Positions 47,041-57,059 of a stretch of 64,000 nucleotides of DNA are shown here, piece by piece. Every line of letters starts with the position of its first letter. Position 1 is the first letter of the stretch. Source of the stretch: Bacillus massilinigeriensis (lineage in GTDB: Bacteria; Bacillota; Bacilli; Bacillales; Cytobacillaceae). The notes under the pieces were generated by a model, which saw nothing but the letters and a program-made list of their open reading frames with translations, did no database searches and was not told where the DNA came from. The stretch is taken from contig NZ_LT630004.1 of assembly GCF_900111815.1 (NCBI RefSeq), positions 2,923,423-2,987,422 of the forward strand, read 5' to 3'. A program made the translations under genes and the position numbers.

Positions 47041-47693
47041 GCTCTTCCCCCTGTTCCCTGTTTTTTCGTTAACCCCTTTATTCCCTCTAGCAGCAATTCT
47101 GTTTGAAGTTTGATATATTCATCAAGACTATATAATTTTTGCAGCGCCCAGCGGCGGAAAGCCCACATTTGCCCCTGGACGAAAATATTGTGGGCAATGA
47201 TCGCAATCTGTTCTTCCGAGAGGTCGAGCTCGCCGTTTTTGACGCAACGGAGAATCGACTCCTCGAACATGCCGACCATCTCCAATTCTTTTTTCAAGAC
47301 ATAGGGCAAAGCGTCCTTTGACAGCGACTTTGCTTCCTGGTACATGACGAGCACCTCATCCTGAAGCTCGCCCATTACTTTAAAATAATTGGCAATCACA
47401 AGCTTCAGGCTGTCGAGCGTCCCCTGATCAGGGTCAAAGCTTTGCTGCAGTTGATCGCGCACCTCGTCATAAATGCTGTCGCACACTAAATAGAGGACAT
47501 CCTCTTTCGTGCGGATATATTCATAGAGCGTTCCGATGCTGAAACCGGACGCCCGGGCAATTTCCCTGGTCGTAGTCCGATGGAAGCCTTTTTCCTTGAA
47601 AAGAGTGACTGCACCTTTGATCATCTGGTTGCGCCGTTTGACCACAAGGCGCTCATCCTTCACCGATGCCTGGACTTCGCGCTTTTTCATCAT
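47037..47693 (-). CDS. TetR-family regulator of the acyl-CoA operon
   Basis: 218 residues. N-terminal helix-turn-helix (about 27-70) with [33 protein letters not shown], split by the usual turn; the C-terminal ligand pocket resembles fatty-acyl sensing TetR proteins. GGGGAG lies directly before two adjacent ATG codons. Translationally coupled to icmF and 16 bp after the acyl-CoA dehydrogenase gene, so it probably senses an acyl-CoA and represses this operon (inference). It is not obviously FadR (YsiA). Confidence 0.9.
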   Translation of the reverse strand: MMKKREVQASVKDERLVVKRRNQMIKGAVTLFKEKGFHRTTTREIARASGFSIGTLYEYIRTKEDVLYLVCDSIYDEVRDQLQQSFDPDQGTLDSLKLVIANYFKVMGELQDEVLVMYQEAKSLSKDALPYVLKKELEMVGMFEESILRCVKNGELDLSEEQIAIIAHNIFVQGQMWAFRRWALQKLYSLDEYIKLQTELLLEGIKGLTKKQGTGGRA

Positions 47694-47708
47694 CTCCCCG
47701 CCCCGGAT

Positions 47709-48848
47709 CTACTTCGTCAGCATCCTTGAGATGACAAGGCGCTGAATTTCCTGCGTACCTTCATAGATTTGCGTGATTTTCGCGTCACGCATATAGCGCT
47801 CAACAGGATAATCCTTCGTGTAGCCATAGCCTCCGAATACTTGAACAGCATCTGTTGTTACTTTCATTGCCGTATCTCCTGCAAGCAACTTCGACATCGC
47901 CGATTCTTTGCCGTACGGAAGGCCTTCCGATTCAAGCCATGCAGCCTGATATGTCAAGAGCCTTGAAGCCTCGACCATTGTTGCCATGTCCGCAAGCTTG
48001 AAGCCGACACCTTGCTGTGCTGCGATTGGCTTGCCGAACTGCTGCCGCTCTTTCGCGTATTCAACCGCTGCATCAAGCGCTCCTTGAGCAATCCCGACCG
48101 CTTGTGCCGCAATACCGTTACGGCCGCCGTCGAGCGTCATCATTGCGATTTTGAAGCCTTCGCCAAGCTCGCCGAGCATGTTTTCCTTCGGCACGCGGCA
48201 ATCTTCAAAAATAATTTCCGTTGTCGGAGAAGAACGAATGCCGAGCTTTTTCTCTTTTTTCCCTACGGAGAAGCCTGGAAAGCCGCTTTCCACAATGAAA
48301 GCTGTCGTTCCTTTCTGCTTGCTTTCCGGATCAGTCAAGGCAAAAACGACATAAATGTCAGCAATGCCGCCATTCGTGATAAATATCTTCGAGCCGTTGA
48401 GGATATAATCATCGCCATCAAGCTTGGCAGTCGTTCTCATTCCGCCTGCGTCAGAACCGCTTCCAGGCTCGGTCAGCCCGTACGCGCCGATTTTTTCTCC
48501 TTGAGCCATTGGCTTCAAGTACTTTTGCTTCTGTTCTTCGGAGCCGAATTTAAAAATCGGCCAGCCGGCAAGGGACGTATGCGCAGACAATGTCACACCA
48601 GTTGATGCGCATACGCGTGACAGCTCTTCCACCGCGATGCAGTATGCGAGATAGTCGCTGCCGATGCCGCCGTACTCTTCAGGCCAAGGAATGCCTGTCA
48701 GTCCAAGCTCGGCCATCTTGTCAAAAATCTCTCTGTCAAAGCGCTCTTCCTCATCGCGCTCCGCCGCACTCGGTGCCACTTCGTTTCTCGCAAAATCGCG
48801 TACCATTTTTCGAATCATTTCATGTTCTTCTGTCAGTTTAAAATTCAC
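47709..48848 (-). CDS. Acyl-CoA dehydrogenase
   Basis: FAD enzyme making trans-2-enoyl-CoA. 379 residues with [16 protein letters not shown] (FAD/substrate), FITNGG, and the C-terminal catalytic Glu region [19 protein letters not shown] start with GGAGGGG 6 nt upstream. It lies beside a paralogue (48998-50128) sharing the same motifs, so the two probably differ in chain length or branching. Corresponds by context to AcdA/MmgC-type enzymes. Confidence 0.93.
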   Translation of the reverse strand: MNFKLTEEHEMIRKMVRDFARNEVAPSAAERDEEERFDREIFDKMAELGLTGIPWPEEYGGIGSDYLAYCIAVEELSRVCASTGVTLSAHTSLAGWPIFKFGSEEQKQKYLKPMAQGEKIGAYGLTEPGSGSDAGGMRTTAKLDGDDYILNGSKIFITNGGIADIYVVFALTDPESKQKGTTAFIVESGFPGFSVGKKEKKLGIRSSPTTEIIFEDCRVPKENMLGELGEGFKIAMMTLDGGRNGIAAQAVGIAQGALDAAVEYAKERQQFGKPIAAQQGVGFKLADMATMVEASRLLTYQAAWLESEGLPYGKESAMSKLLAGDTAMKVTTDAVQVFGGYGYTKDYPVERYMRDAKITQIYEGTQEIQRLVISRMLTK

Positions 48849-48940
48849 TGTTTACCCCTCCGTTTCAATTTTCCGAATCTTAATCTTGCAGCACTCCCGC
48901 AATTGCAAGGCGCCGCCTGATGAAAAATAATATAAGTTTC

Positions 48941-49015
48941 CCTTACAGCTGCTTCGAAATCAAAAGAACGCTATGTCAAAAATCAATTTAACCTTCCTTA
49001 CAGCTGCTTCGAAAT
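48941..49015. repeat. 20-bp direct repeat copying a gene end
   Basis: CCTTACAGCTGCTTCGAAAT occurs at 48941-48960 and 48996-49015. The second copy is the last codons and stop of the upstream acyl-CoA dehydrogenase gene (ISKQL, then TAA); the first is a loose copy 35 bp downstream. Confidence 0.85.
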
Positions 49016-50128
49016 GACGAGACGCTGAATTTCGCTCGTACCCTCATAGATTTCTGTTACTTTCGCATCGCGGAAGAATCGCTCTACAGGATAATCTTCT
49101 GTATAGCCGTAGCCGCCGTACACTTGGATTGCTTCTGTTGTTGCTTCCACTGCTGTCCTAGAAGCAAAAAGCTTCGCCATCGATGCTTCCTTGCCGCACT
49201 TCATCCCGCTGTTGCGCAAATCTGCTGCGCGGTAGACTAATAGCTTTGCTGCTTCAATGTTTGATGCCATGTCTGCAAGCTTAAAGCCTACTGCCTGCTG
49301 CGCTGCGATTGGCCGGCCAAACTGGTGGCGGTCCTTCGCATATGCTGTTGCCGCTTCAAGCGCTGCTTCCGCAATTCCAAGTGCTTGGGCAGCGATGCCG
49401 ATCCTGCCGACATCAAGATTGGCCATTGCAATTTTGAAGCCTTCGCCTTCTTCGCCAAGCAGGTTATCTGCCGGAACTTTCATATCTTCGAACGTCAGCT
49501 GGACGGTTCTTGAACCGTGGAGGCCCATTTTGTGCTCATCCTTGCCGATAACTAGCCCTGGAGTATCCTTCTCGACGATGAAAGCGGAGATCCCCCTTGA
49601 ACCTGCTTCCGGGTTTGTTGAAGCAAAAACGATATAAGTATCCGCTTCGCCGCCGTTTGTGATGAACACTTTTGAACCGTTCAATATATAATGGCCGCCA
49701 TCCTTCACAGCGCTCGCCTTCAAGCTGCCCGCATCGGATCCCGCGCTTGGCTCTGTAAGCGCGAACGCGCCAAGATATTCGCCAGCAGCAAGCTTTGGAA
49801 CGTACTTTTTCTTCTGTTCTTCGTTTCCGAAGTAAAGGATCGGGTTCGTGCCGACCGAAGTGTGTACCGAAAGGATAACGCCAACTGTCGCGCTGACCTT
49901 AGACAGTTCGTGAATGGCGATGATATAAGAAACAAAGTCCATTTCGGCGCCGCCATATTGCTCTGGCACTGGAATACCCATAAGGCCAATCTCGCCCATT
50001 TTGGCAAGAATTTCCCGCGGGAACTCGCCTTTTTCCATGTTCTCAACAAACGGAGCAATTTCACTTTGGGCAAAATCGCGCACCATTTTCCGCATCATTT
50101 CCTGCTCTTCCGCGAACCTTAAATCCAT
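48998..50128 (-). CDS. Acyl-CoA dehydrogenase (short/branched chain)
   Basis: 376-residue FAD acyl-CoA dehydrogenase. GAFALTEPSAGSDAGSL, FITNGGEAD, and catalytic Glu region [18 protein letters not shown]. Closest by pattern to butyryl/short-branched-chain enzymes (Bcd/MmgC). It follows the 3-hydroxyacyl-CoA dehydrogenase gene by 43 bp. GGGGGG-type site before the ATG. The 3' end has been partly duplicated downstream. Confidence 0.93.
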   Translation of the reverse strand: MDLRFAEEQEMMRKMVRDFAQSEIAPFVENMEKGEFPREILAKMGEIGLMGIPVPEQYGGAEMDFVSYIIAIHELSKVSATVGVILSVHTSVGTNPILYFGNEEQKKKYVPKLAAGEYLGAFALTEPSAGSDAGSLKASAVKDGGHYILNGSKVFITNGGEADTYIVFASTNPEAGSRGISAFIVEKDTPGLVIGKDEHKMGLHGSRTVQLTFEDMKVPADNLLGEEGEGFKIAMANLDVGRIGIAAQALGIAEAALEAATAYAKDRHQFGRPIAAQQAVGFKLADMASNIEAAKLLVYRAADLRNSGMKCGKEASMAKLFASRTAVEATTEAIQVYGGYGYTEDYPVERFFRDAKVTEIYEGTSEIQRLVISKQL

Positions 50129-50171
50129 GTTGATCCCCCCCTATGTCTCGTGCGCTTCCTGCCTTTTTTCT

Positions 50172-51023
50172 CTAGTCGTATACGTAAAAACCGCGGCCGG
50201 ACTTTTTGCCGAGCCAGCCTGCCTTCACATATTTGCGCAGGAGCGGGCATGGGCGGTATTTTGTATCGCCAAAGCCTTCATGGAGTGTCTCCATGATATA
50301 AAGGCATGTGTCGAGGCCGATAAAATCAGCGAGCGTCAGCGGTCCCATTGGATGGTTCATGCCAAGCTTCATCACGTCGTCAATCGCTTCTTTTGTTGCT
50401 ACGCCTTCATATAGCGTGTAGATTGCTTCATTGATCATCGGCATCAAAATCCTGTTGGCAACGAATCCTGGGAAGTCATTCACTTCGACTGGCACCTTGC
50501 CGATTTTTTTCGTGATGTCTTCAATCGTGCCGTATACTTCATCAGCAGTCGCGAGTCCGCGAATGATCTCCACAAGCTTCATGACAGGAACCGGATTCAT
50601 AAAGTGCATGCCGATTACTTTTTCTGGACGCTTCGTTGCTGCGGCAATCTCCGTGATCGGAAGCGATGATGTGTTGCTTGCCAGAATCGCGTGTTCAGGA
50701 GCAAGCTCATCAAGCTGAGCGAAAATTTTTGTTTTGATTTCCATGTTCTCTACTGCTGCTTCGATGATAAGATCCACTTCTTTAGCGCTTTCAATATTTG
50801 TCGTGCTTTCGATATTGCCGAGCACTTCATCCATTGCGAACTGCTCCATACGGCCTTTCGAAACCTGCCTCGAAAGGTTTTTCGAAATGACGCCAATTCC
50901 GCGCTCGAGATACTCCTCTTTCAAGTCGTTCAAAATAACTTTATAGCCGGCATGCGCGCATACTTGCGCAATGCCCGAGCCCATTTGCCCCGCACCAATA
51001 ACCATGATTTTTTCAACGTTCAC
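50172..51023 (-). CDS. mmgB: 3-hydroxybutyryl-CoA dehydrogenase
   Basis: NAD(P)-dependent dehydrogenase of the beta-oxidation/butanoate pathway. Rossmann motif VIGAGQMGSGIAQVCAHAG at the N-terminus, catalytic His in GMHFMNPVPVMKLVE, and NRILMPMINEA in the C-terminal domain. 283 residues. GTG start after GGGGG. Between thiolase and acyl-CoA dehydrogenase genes, the B. subtilis mmgABC order. Confidence 0.94.
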   Translation of the reverse strand: MNVEKIMVIGAGQMGSGIAQVCAHAGYKVILNDLKEEYLERGIGVISKNLSRQVSKGRMEQFAMDEVLGNIESTTNIESAKEVDLIIEAAVENMEIKTKIFAQLDELAPEHAILASNTSSLPITEIAAATKRPEKVIGMHFMNPVPVMKLVEIIRGLATADEVYGTIEDITKKIGKVPVEVNDFPGFVANRILMPMINEAIYTLYEGVATKEAIDDVMKLGMNHPMGPLTLADFIGLDTCLYIMETLHEGFGDTKYRPCPLLRKYVKAGWLGKKSGRGFYVYD

Positions 51024-51054
51024 CGCGATTCCCCCTTATGTTAAAAAAAAGAAT

Positions 51055-52242
51055 TTACTGTTTTGGTACTTCAATCATGACCGCATCCCCTTGGCCGCCG
51101 CCGCTGCAGATAGCCGCAATGCCGATTCCGCCGCCGCGGCGCTTAAGTTCGTGCATCAGCGTCAGAATTATCCTTGTTCCACTTGCGCCAATCGGATGTC
51201 CGAGGGCAACCGCACCGCCGTTCACATTTACTTTTTCGGGATCAAGATCTGCAATCTTTCCGCTCGCCAGCGAAACAGCTGCAAATGCTTCATTGATTTC
51301 AAAAAGATCTATCTCTTCAAGAGACTTGCCTGTTTTTTTCAAGATTTCATTGATCACAAGACCGGGAGTCTTTGGAAAGTCTTTCGCTTCCGTCGCGATT
51401 TCAGCATGGCCGAGGATGACTGCCATCGGCTCTTTGCCTTCCTTCTTTGCGCGGTCTTCGCTCATCAGGACGAGCGCTGCGGCACCATCGTTGACACCCG
51501 GTGCATTCCCTGCCGTAATCGTACCTTCATTGTTAAAAACAGGGCGCAGTCTTGCCAATTTTTCCATTGCCGTGTCTTTTCGCGGTGCTTCATCATGCTC
51601 TACGACAATCGGATCACCTTTGCGCTGAGGAACCTCAACAGGAACAATTTCCTCGCTGAACCTGCCTGCTTCGATTGCCTCCACTGCCTTTTGATGGCTG
51701 CGGAACGCCCAATTATCCTGTTCCTCACGGCTGATTTCCATTTCCTCTGCAACACTGTTTCCGTATGTACCCATATGGACACCGGTGAAGGAGCATGTCA
51801 AACCGTCATGCGTCATCATGTCCTTGAGCTGGGCATCACCCATGCGCAGACCCCAGCGGGCTTTAGGCATGAAGTATGGCGCGTTGCTCATCGATTCCAT
51901 TCCGCCTGCGACAACCACTTCTTCTTCGCCTGCACGGATAAGCAGGTCGCCAAGCGTAACGCTTCGCATGCCGGAAGCGCACACTTTGTTAATTGTCTCT
52001 GTCTTCACTTCCCACGGAAGCCCGGCATTTCTAGCCGCCTGCCTTGACGGAAGCTGTCCTTGGCCACCCTGCAAAACGGTGCCGAGAATGACTTCGCCGA
52101 CTTCTATAGGGTTAACGCCTGCACGAGCGATTGCCTCCTTTACCGCAATGCCCCCCAGCTGCGATGCAGTAAAGCTGCTTAGCCCGCCGCCAAACTTTCC
52201 GAATGGTGTTCTCGCCCCAGCGAGTATGACTGTTCTACCCAT
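51055..52242 (-). CDS. mmgA: Acetyl-CoA C-acetyltransferase (thiolase)
   Basis: Degradative/biosynthetic thiolase. Acyl-enzyme Cys in NKVCASGMRSV (about 88), His in ALGHPIGASGTR and the second Cys in CSGGGQGDA. ATG at 52242 with GGGGGAG 8 nt upstream; the frame to 52317 has no site. 394 residues. A promoter with a cre-like site lies in the 220-bp gap to fadF. Confidence 0.95.
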   Translation of the reverse strand: MGRTVILAGARTPFGKFGGGLSSFTASQLGGIAVKEAIARAGVNPIEVGEVILGTVLQGGQGQLPSRQAARNAGLPWEVKTETINKVCASGMRSVTLGDLLIRAGEEEVVVAGGMESMSNAPYFMPKARWGLRMGDAQLKDMMTHDGLTCSFTGVHMGTYGNSVAEEMEISREEQDNWAFRSHQKAVEAIEAGRFSEEIVPVEVPQRKGDPIVVEHDEAPRKDTAMEKLARLRPVFNNEGTITAGNAPGVNDGAAALVLMSEDRAKKEGKEPMAVILGHAEIATEAKDFPKTPGLVINEILKKTGKSLEEIDLFEINEAFAAVSLASGKIADLDPEKVNVNGGAVALGHPIGASGTRIILTLMHELKRRGGGIGIAAICSGGGQGDAVMIEVPKQ

Positions 52243-52344
52243 TTTGTTCTCCCCCTTTTCGTTTTTCCGTGAATGTCCGATTGATTGACTGAACGCTCGC
52301 TCAAGCTGCGCCCCCAAAAAAACAAATTGGCTGCAAGCTGTTTA

Positions 52345-52407
52345 TGTAAGCGTTTTACCACTACTCCAGTTTACTGCAAAAATAGTAGAAATTGAAACAC
52401 TTTGCAA
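52345..52407 (-). promoter_or_regulatory. Promoter and cre-like site upstream of the thiolase gene
   Basis: TTGCAA (52402-52407) and TATTTT (52379-52384) are spaced by 17 bp. About 20 bp downstream, GTAAAACGCTTACA (52345-52358) matches 12 of 14 cre positions (TGWAANCGNTNWCA), placed to block elongation. The B. subtilis mmg operon is known to be catabolite repressed through a cre site. Confidence 0.6.
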
Positions 52408-52462
52408 AAAATTCGGTTAATTATCCGATTTCTCGTGTGTTCCAATTCCTACCGAACATGTA

Positions 52463-54574
52463 TTAAGACGCCAATTCTTTCTTGTCTCCAAAGATGGATT
52501 TCTCCAACAGCTCTGCCACATCGTATGTGGATACATTCTCTTCGACTTCTTTTGCTTTCGTTCCGTCCGACAGCATTGTCAGGCAGTAAGGGCAGCCCGC
52601 GCTGATGACGGAAGGGTTGACGGCTAGCGCTTGCTCCGTGCGGGCGACGTTGATGCGATGGCCTGTCTCTTCTTCCATCCACATCAGGCCTCCGCCGGCA
52701 CCGCAGCACATTGCGTTGTCGCGGTTCCGCTCCATTTCCTTCAGCGTAACGCCAGGAATGCTTTTTAGGATATCCCGCGGCGCATCGTATACTTCGTTAT
52801 AGCGGCCGAGGTAACACGAATCGTGGAATACAATCGTTTCGTCAACAGCATGCTTCGGTACAAGCTTGCCTTCTTTCACAAGCTTTGCAAGCAGTTCTGT
52901 ATGGTGATATACCTCTCCTTCGAAACCGAAGTCAGGGTATTCATTTTTGAAAATATTGTAGGCGTGAGGATCAATCGTAATGATTTTCTTCACATCATTC
53001 TTCTCAAATTCTTCGATGTTCTTCGTTGCAAGCTCCTGGAACAGGAATTCATTTCCGAGTCGCCTTGGCGTATCGCCGGAATTTTTCTCCTTGTTTCCAA
53101 GGATGGCGAATTTCACGCCAGCTTCGTTCAAAAGCTTCGCAAAGCTCAAGGCAATCTTTTGGCTGCGGTTATCAAACGCTCCCATCGAACCGACCCATAG
53201 AAGGTATTCGAATTCTTCGCCTGCTTTTTTCAGTTCCTTCACAGTTGGTACGACAACATCGTCCCTTAGATCACGCCATTTTTCTTTTTCCTTGCGATTC
53301 AGTCCCCAAGGGTTTCCTTGACGCTCGATGTTTGTCATCGCACGCTGGGCATCGGCATCCATTTTTCCTTCTGTGAGGACGAGGTAGCGGCGCAGGTCAA
53401 TAATCTTGTCCACATGCTCGTTCATAACGGGACATTGGTCTTCACAATTGCGGCATGTTGTGCACGCCCAGATTTCTTCCTCTGTGATAACATCGCCAAT
53501 CATGCTCACGTCGTAAGCGAGTCCAGCAGCGGCTTCTTTCGACCCCGCCCCTGCAGCAGCAAGAGCAATCTTGTTGCCTTTCGTATTGCTGAATGCAAAC
53601 GCCGGAACCCATGGCTGCTTCGATGTCACCGCAGCACCATGATTCGTCAAATGATCACGCAGCTTCACGATCAAATCCATCGGTGACAGCATTTTGCCTG
53701 TCCCTGTTGCAGGACACATATTCGTACAGCGGCCGCATTCCACGCACGCATAAAAATCGATCATCTGCTCCTGTGTGAAGTCAGTGATTTTTCCAGCGCC
53801 GAACGTTTCCTGCGACTCATCTTCAAAATCAATTTTGTTAATTTTCGCCGGAGGATCAAGCCTTGTTAAATAAACATTTGCAGGCCCTGCGATCAAGTGG
53901 GCGTGCTTTGACTGCGGCACGTACACAAGGAATGATAACAGGAACAGCAAATGGATCCACCAGGCGACATAGAATACAGCGATAGCAGCTGTTCCCGGAA
54001 TGCCTGAGAAAAGCGCTGCGATGCCGGAAGCAACCGGCTCCGTCCATGTTGCTTCATGGCCATGCCAAATCATGCTCATTCCGTTCCCTAAAAGAACGAA
54101 AAGCATCAACCCGCCAATGAACAAGAGAACAAGTCCATTCTTAAAGCCTCGCTTTAGTCGGACAAGCTTTTCCACATAGCGGCGGTAAAACGCCCACACT
54201 ACTGCCACAAGAATGACAAGTGTGACGATTTCCTGGAAAAAAGTAAATCCAGCATAGAGCGGGCCAAGCGGCAGGTGCGAGCCTGGCTTGATTCCTTTCC
54301 AAATAAAATCAATTGCTCCAAACTGCACGAGGATAAAACCGTAAAAAAACATGACGTGAATCATGCCGCTCTTCTTGTCTTTCAGAAGCTTCTTCTGCCC
54401 GAATACATTGCCCCAAATGCGATCAAGGCGTTCCTTCACATTGTTATCGAACTCAGATTTTTTCCCGAGCTTGATGTACTGGATTCTCGTTCTGACAACG
54501 TAAACGAATAAGCTGATTGCGTAAGCGGTTACAATTAAAAACGCAATCAAGTTAACCAAAAGCAAACCGTTCAT
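52463..54574 (-). CDS. fadF: FadF-like membrane iron-sulfur oxidoreductase
   Basis: Probably takes electrons from acyl-CoA dehydrogenases via ETF to the quinone pool. The N-terminal half has about six membrane helices; then two [4Fe-4S] motifs, CVECGRCTNMCP and CTTCRNCEDQCP, and two CCG domains (HDSCYLGRYNEVYDAPR and AMCCGAGGGLMW) typical of heterodisulfide-reductase-like subunits. 703 residues, as B. subtilis FadF (YwjF). First gene of the acyl-CoA operon. Confidence 0.94.
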   Translation of the reverse strand: MNGLLLVNLIAFLIVTAYAISLFVYVVRTRIQYIKLGKKSEFDNNVKERLDRIWGNVFGQKKLLKDKKSGMIHVMFFYGFILVQFGAIDFIWKGIKPGSHLPLGPLYAGFTFFQEIVTLVILVAVVWAFYRRYVEKLVRLKRGFKNGLVLLFIGGLMLFVLLGNGMSMIWHGHEATWTEPVASGIAALFSGIPGTAAIAVFYVAWWIHLLFLLSFLVYVPQSKHAHLIAGPANVYLTRLDPPAKINKIDFEDESQETFGAGKITDFTQEQMIDFYACVECGRCTNMCPATGTGKMLSPMDLIVKLRDHLTNHGAAVTSKQPWVPAFAFSNTKGNKIALAAAGAGSKEAAAGLAYDVSMIGDVITEEEIWACTTCRNCEDQCPVMNEHVDKIIDLRRYLVLTEGKMDADAQRAMTNIERQGNPWGLNRKEKEKWRDLRDDVVVPTVKELKKAGEEFEYLLWVGSMGAFDNRSQKIALSFAKLLNEAGVKFAILGNKEKNSGDTPRRLGNEFLFQELATKNIEEFEKNDVKKIITIDPHAYNIFKNEYPDFGFEGEVYHHTELLAKLVKEGKLVPKHAVDETIVFHDSCYLGRYNEVYDAPRDILKSIPGVTLKEMERNRDNAMCCGAGGGLMWMEEETGHRINVARTEQALAVNPSVISAGCPYCLTMLSDGTKAKEVEENVSTYDVAELLEKSIFGDKKELAS

Positions 54575-54669
54575 GATTAAAAACTACCCCCTTATTCTCC
54601 TTTTGCTAGCTCCCCTTTTTGAAGAATCTTTCCAAAGAAATAAATTTTCAGAATTAGTCATCTATTCTT

Positions 54670-54697
54670 ATTATATAATGAGTGAGCATTCAGTCAA
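54670..54697 (-). promoter_or_regulatory. fadF promoter with FadR-like operator
   Basis: TTGACT (54692-54697) and TATAAT (54670-54675) with a 16-bp spacer. The spacer contains TGAATGCTCACTCATT, matching both half-sites of the B. subtilis FadR box (TGAATGAMTANTCATTCA; about 12 of 18). An operator between -35 and -10 would give repression relieved by long-chain acyl-CoA. Confidence 0.72.
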
Positions 54698-54813
54698 CCA
54701 ATTTTGTGAAAAATTTCCGTTGGTTTGATTTTCCTGTTACAAAGGTAGTAACATAGAAGCGGCATTTTCGGTAAAGAATATAGGCACCTGACACAAAGGA
54801 GCCGGATGCTGCT

Positions 54814-56013
54814 GTGGGAATTCTTTATTGGCTGGCTGCTGCTGCAGCCGGGATTACATTGATTGTCTGCTGTGACTTTTATATCGGGAGGAAGCTTCAT
54901 CTAAAGGACCTGAGGAAGATGGCATTCCCTGCCCGCTTGGGAAAGATGGATATCTTTACACGGGGACCTGAGTTATTCTCTGATTACTTCGCAGAACTGA
55001 CCCGTGCAGCGGAGCATATCCATATTGTCTTTTATATTGTAAAGAATGATAAAATTAGTGCGGAATTTTTATCAATATTGAAGGAAAAAGCACTTGGGGG
55101 AGTAGAAGTACGGCTTCTCATTGACTGGGAAGGCAGTGCTGTTTCCGGGAAGAGTGTCCGTGAACTGAAAGATGCCGGTGTGGAGGTTGCATTTAGCTGC
55201 AAACCGAAGCTTCCGTTCCTTTTTTATACATCTCAGGTGAGAAACCATCGGAAGATCACAATCATCGATGGAAAAATTGGCTATCTTGGCGGCTTCAATG
55301 TCGGCAAAGAGTACGTGGATGGCGATAAAAAGCTTTCGCCGTGGCGCGACTACCATTTGAAGCTGACAGGCCAGGGGGTCCAAGATTTGCAGAGCGTCTT
55401 TTTGTCTGACTGGAGTAAAGCAGCGGGAGTGAATCATGTAAATAATAGCGTGTACTTTCCGGAGCAGCCTTTAGGGAAAGTGCGCCACCAGCTAGTGCCA
55501 ACAGAAGGAATGCTCCTGGAAGGTACGGTTGCCCGTCTTATTCAAAAAGCAGAGGATTCGATTATCATTGGCACGCCATACTTCATTCCGAGCCGAAAGG
55601 TGTTCAACCTCCTGCTCCGTGCGCTGGAGAACGGGGTTACACTATCCATCCTTGTTCCATACCGTGCCGACCATCCGCTCGTGAAGGAAGCCTCCTACCC
55701 TTTTCTCCGCCAATTGATGAAACGAGGAGCAAAGGTTTATCAGTATGTCGGCGGTTTTTACCATGCAAAGGTGCTGGTAATCGACGAAGGTTTGTGTGAT
55801 GTGGGTACGGCTAACTTTGACAAGCGAAGCCTGTTTTTAAACCGCGAGCTGAACTGCCTGATTTTCGACCATGATTTCATTCGTACTGTCAGGAATGTCC
55901 TTGAAACAGATATGCGGCATTCGAGAAGGCTGCGTCTTCGGGAACTGAATTCCTTCAATCCGTTCCGGTCGCTGAAAGAGGCGGCAGCGAGGACGATTTC
56001 GTATTTTTTATAA
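54814..56013 (+). CDS. Cardiolipin synthase-like phospholipase D protein, YwjE-like
   Basis: 399 residues with one N-terminal membrane helix (about 2-22) and two PLD domains, each with an HKD motif: [18 protein letters not shown] (about 147) and [20 protein letters not shown] (about 315). Joins phosphatidylglycerol molecules to make cardiolipin. GTG start, AAAGGAG about 12 nt upstream. Divergent from fadF; 17 bp before uvsE, so the two are probably cotranscribed, as in B. subtilis ywjE-ywjD. Confidence 0.93.
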   Translation: MGILYWLAAAAAGITLIVCCDFYIGRKLHLKDLRKMAFPARLGKMDIFTRGPELFSDYFAELTRAAEHIHIVFYIVKNDKISAEFLSILKEKALGGVEVRLLIDWEGSAVSGKSVRELKDAGVEVAFSCKPKLPFLFYTSQVRNHRKITIIDGKIGYLGGFNVGKEYVDGDKKLSPWRDYHLKLTGQGVQDLQSVFLSDWSKAAGVNHVNNSVYFPEQPLGKVRHQLVPTEGMLLEGTVARLIQKAEDSIIIGTPYFIPSRKVFNLLLRALENGVTLSILVPYRADHPLVKEASYPFLRQLMKRGAKVYQYVGGFYHAKVLVIDEGLCDVGTANFDKRSLFLNRELNCLIFDHDFIRTVRNVLETDMRHSRRLRLRELNSFNPFRSLKEAAARTISYFL

Positions 56014-56030
56014 AGAGAAGGAGAATCCTC

Positions 56031-56984
56031 ATGATTATTAGGATGGGTTATGTCTCCCACGCCATCAGCCTGTGGGACGCTTCTCCTGCAAGAACGCTCA
56101 CCTTTACACGCTACAGCCAGCTTAGCGAGGATGACCGGATGGAGAAGCTGCTTGATGTGACAAAGAAAAATATCGACAGCACCAAAAGGATGGTACATTA
56201 CAATATCGCGCATGATATCCCGCTGTACAGGATGTCCAGCTCCATCGTACCGCTTGCGACCCACCCGGAAGTGCGCTGGGATTTCGTCACGCCATTTGCC
56301 GAAGATTGGCAGGAAATCGGTGAGCTTGTGCGGAGAAGCGGCCTCCGGACAAGCTTCCACCCCAGCCAATTTACCCTTTTCACTTCGCCGCGTGAAGAGG
56401 TGACGGATCATGCTGTCACTGATATGGAGTATCATTACAAAATGCTTGAAGCGATGGGGTTGGAAAATGAGGGAACGATCAACATTCACATCGGCGGCGC
56501 ATATGGTGACAAGCTCGCAACTCTTCCACGCTTTTATGAAAATCTGAGCAAGCTGCCTGATACGGTAAGGAAGCGAATGACGCTGGAAAATGATGATAAG
56601 ACATACAACGCCGATGAGACGCTGGCCGCTTGTGAAAAAGAAGGCATCCCCTTCGTCTTTGATATCCACCACCACTATGCAAATCTTGGTGAAAAAAACC
56701 TTGAGGAACTCCTGCCTGCAGCTTTTGTGACATGGGAGGACACCGGACTGCGGCCGAAGATTCATATCTCTTCGCCAAAGTCAGAGAAAGCTTACCGCTC
56801 CCACTCTGATTACGTCGATCCCGACTATATCAGACCAATGCTCGACGTGTTAAAAGGAATCGGGCAGGATGTCGACTTCATGATCGAAGCGAAGCAAAAA
56901 GACCTGGCTGTGCTCCGGCTCGCCGAAGTTCTCGGGGAAATCCGCGGAATGAAACGGATTGGCGGTACGATTCTTCAGATTTAA
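56031..56984 (+). CDS. uvsE: UV damage endonuclease UvsE
   Basis: Nicks DNA 5' of UV photoproducts (UVDE). TIM-barrel protein of 317 residues with [43 protein letters not shown] and [11 protein letters not shown], giving metal-binding His/Glu/Asp residues. Bacillus orthologues (YwjD) are important for spore UV repair. AGAAGGAG precedes the ATG. Confidence 0.95.
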   Translation: MIIRMGYVSHAISLWDASPARTLTFTRYSQLSEDDRMEKLLDVTKKNIDSTKRMVHYNIAHDIPLYRMSSSIVPLATHPEVRWDFVTPFAEDWQEIGELVRRSGLRTSFHPSQFTLFTSPREEVTDHAVTDMEYHYKMLEAMGLENEGTINIHIGGAYGDKLATLPRFYENLSKLPDTVRKRMTLENDDKTYNADETLAACEKEGIPFVFDIHHHYANLGEKNLEELLPAAFVTWEDTGLRPKIHISSPKSEKAYRSHSDYVDPDYIRPMLDVLKGIGQDVDFMIEAKQKDLAVLRLAEVLGEIRGMKRIGGTILQI

Positions 56985-57000
56985 ATAGTAGTCTAATAGA

Positions 57001-57034
57001 GTTAAGGGAGCGGTGTTTTCACCGCTCCCTTAAC
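57001..57034. terminator. Hairpin between convergent uvsE and sphingomyelinase-like genes
   Basis: A perfect 15-bp stem GTTAAGGGAGCGGTG / CACCGCTCCCTTAAC with a TTTT loop. The flanks are A/T-rich but lack a long T run. It probably ends both convergent transcripts. Confidence 0.75.
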
Positions 57035-57059
57035 TTACTAATCACTATTTATCCTTTAA

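Noticed and set aside
50971..52047. 358-residue plus-strand ORF
   Set aside because: Antisense to the thiolase gene; composition rich in C, H and F typical of a shadow frame.
55758..56765. 335-residue minus-strand ORF
   Set aside because: Lies antisense to the cardiolipin synthase and uvsE genes, has no family features and no ribosome binding site.
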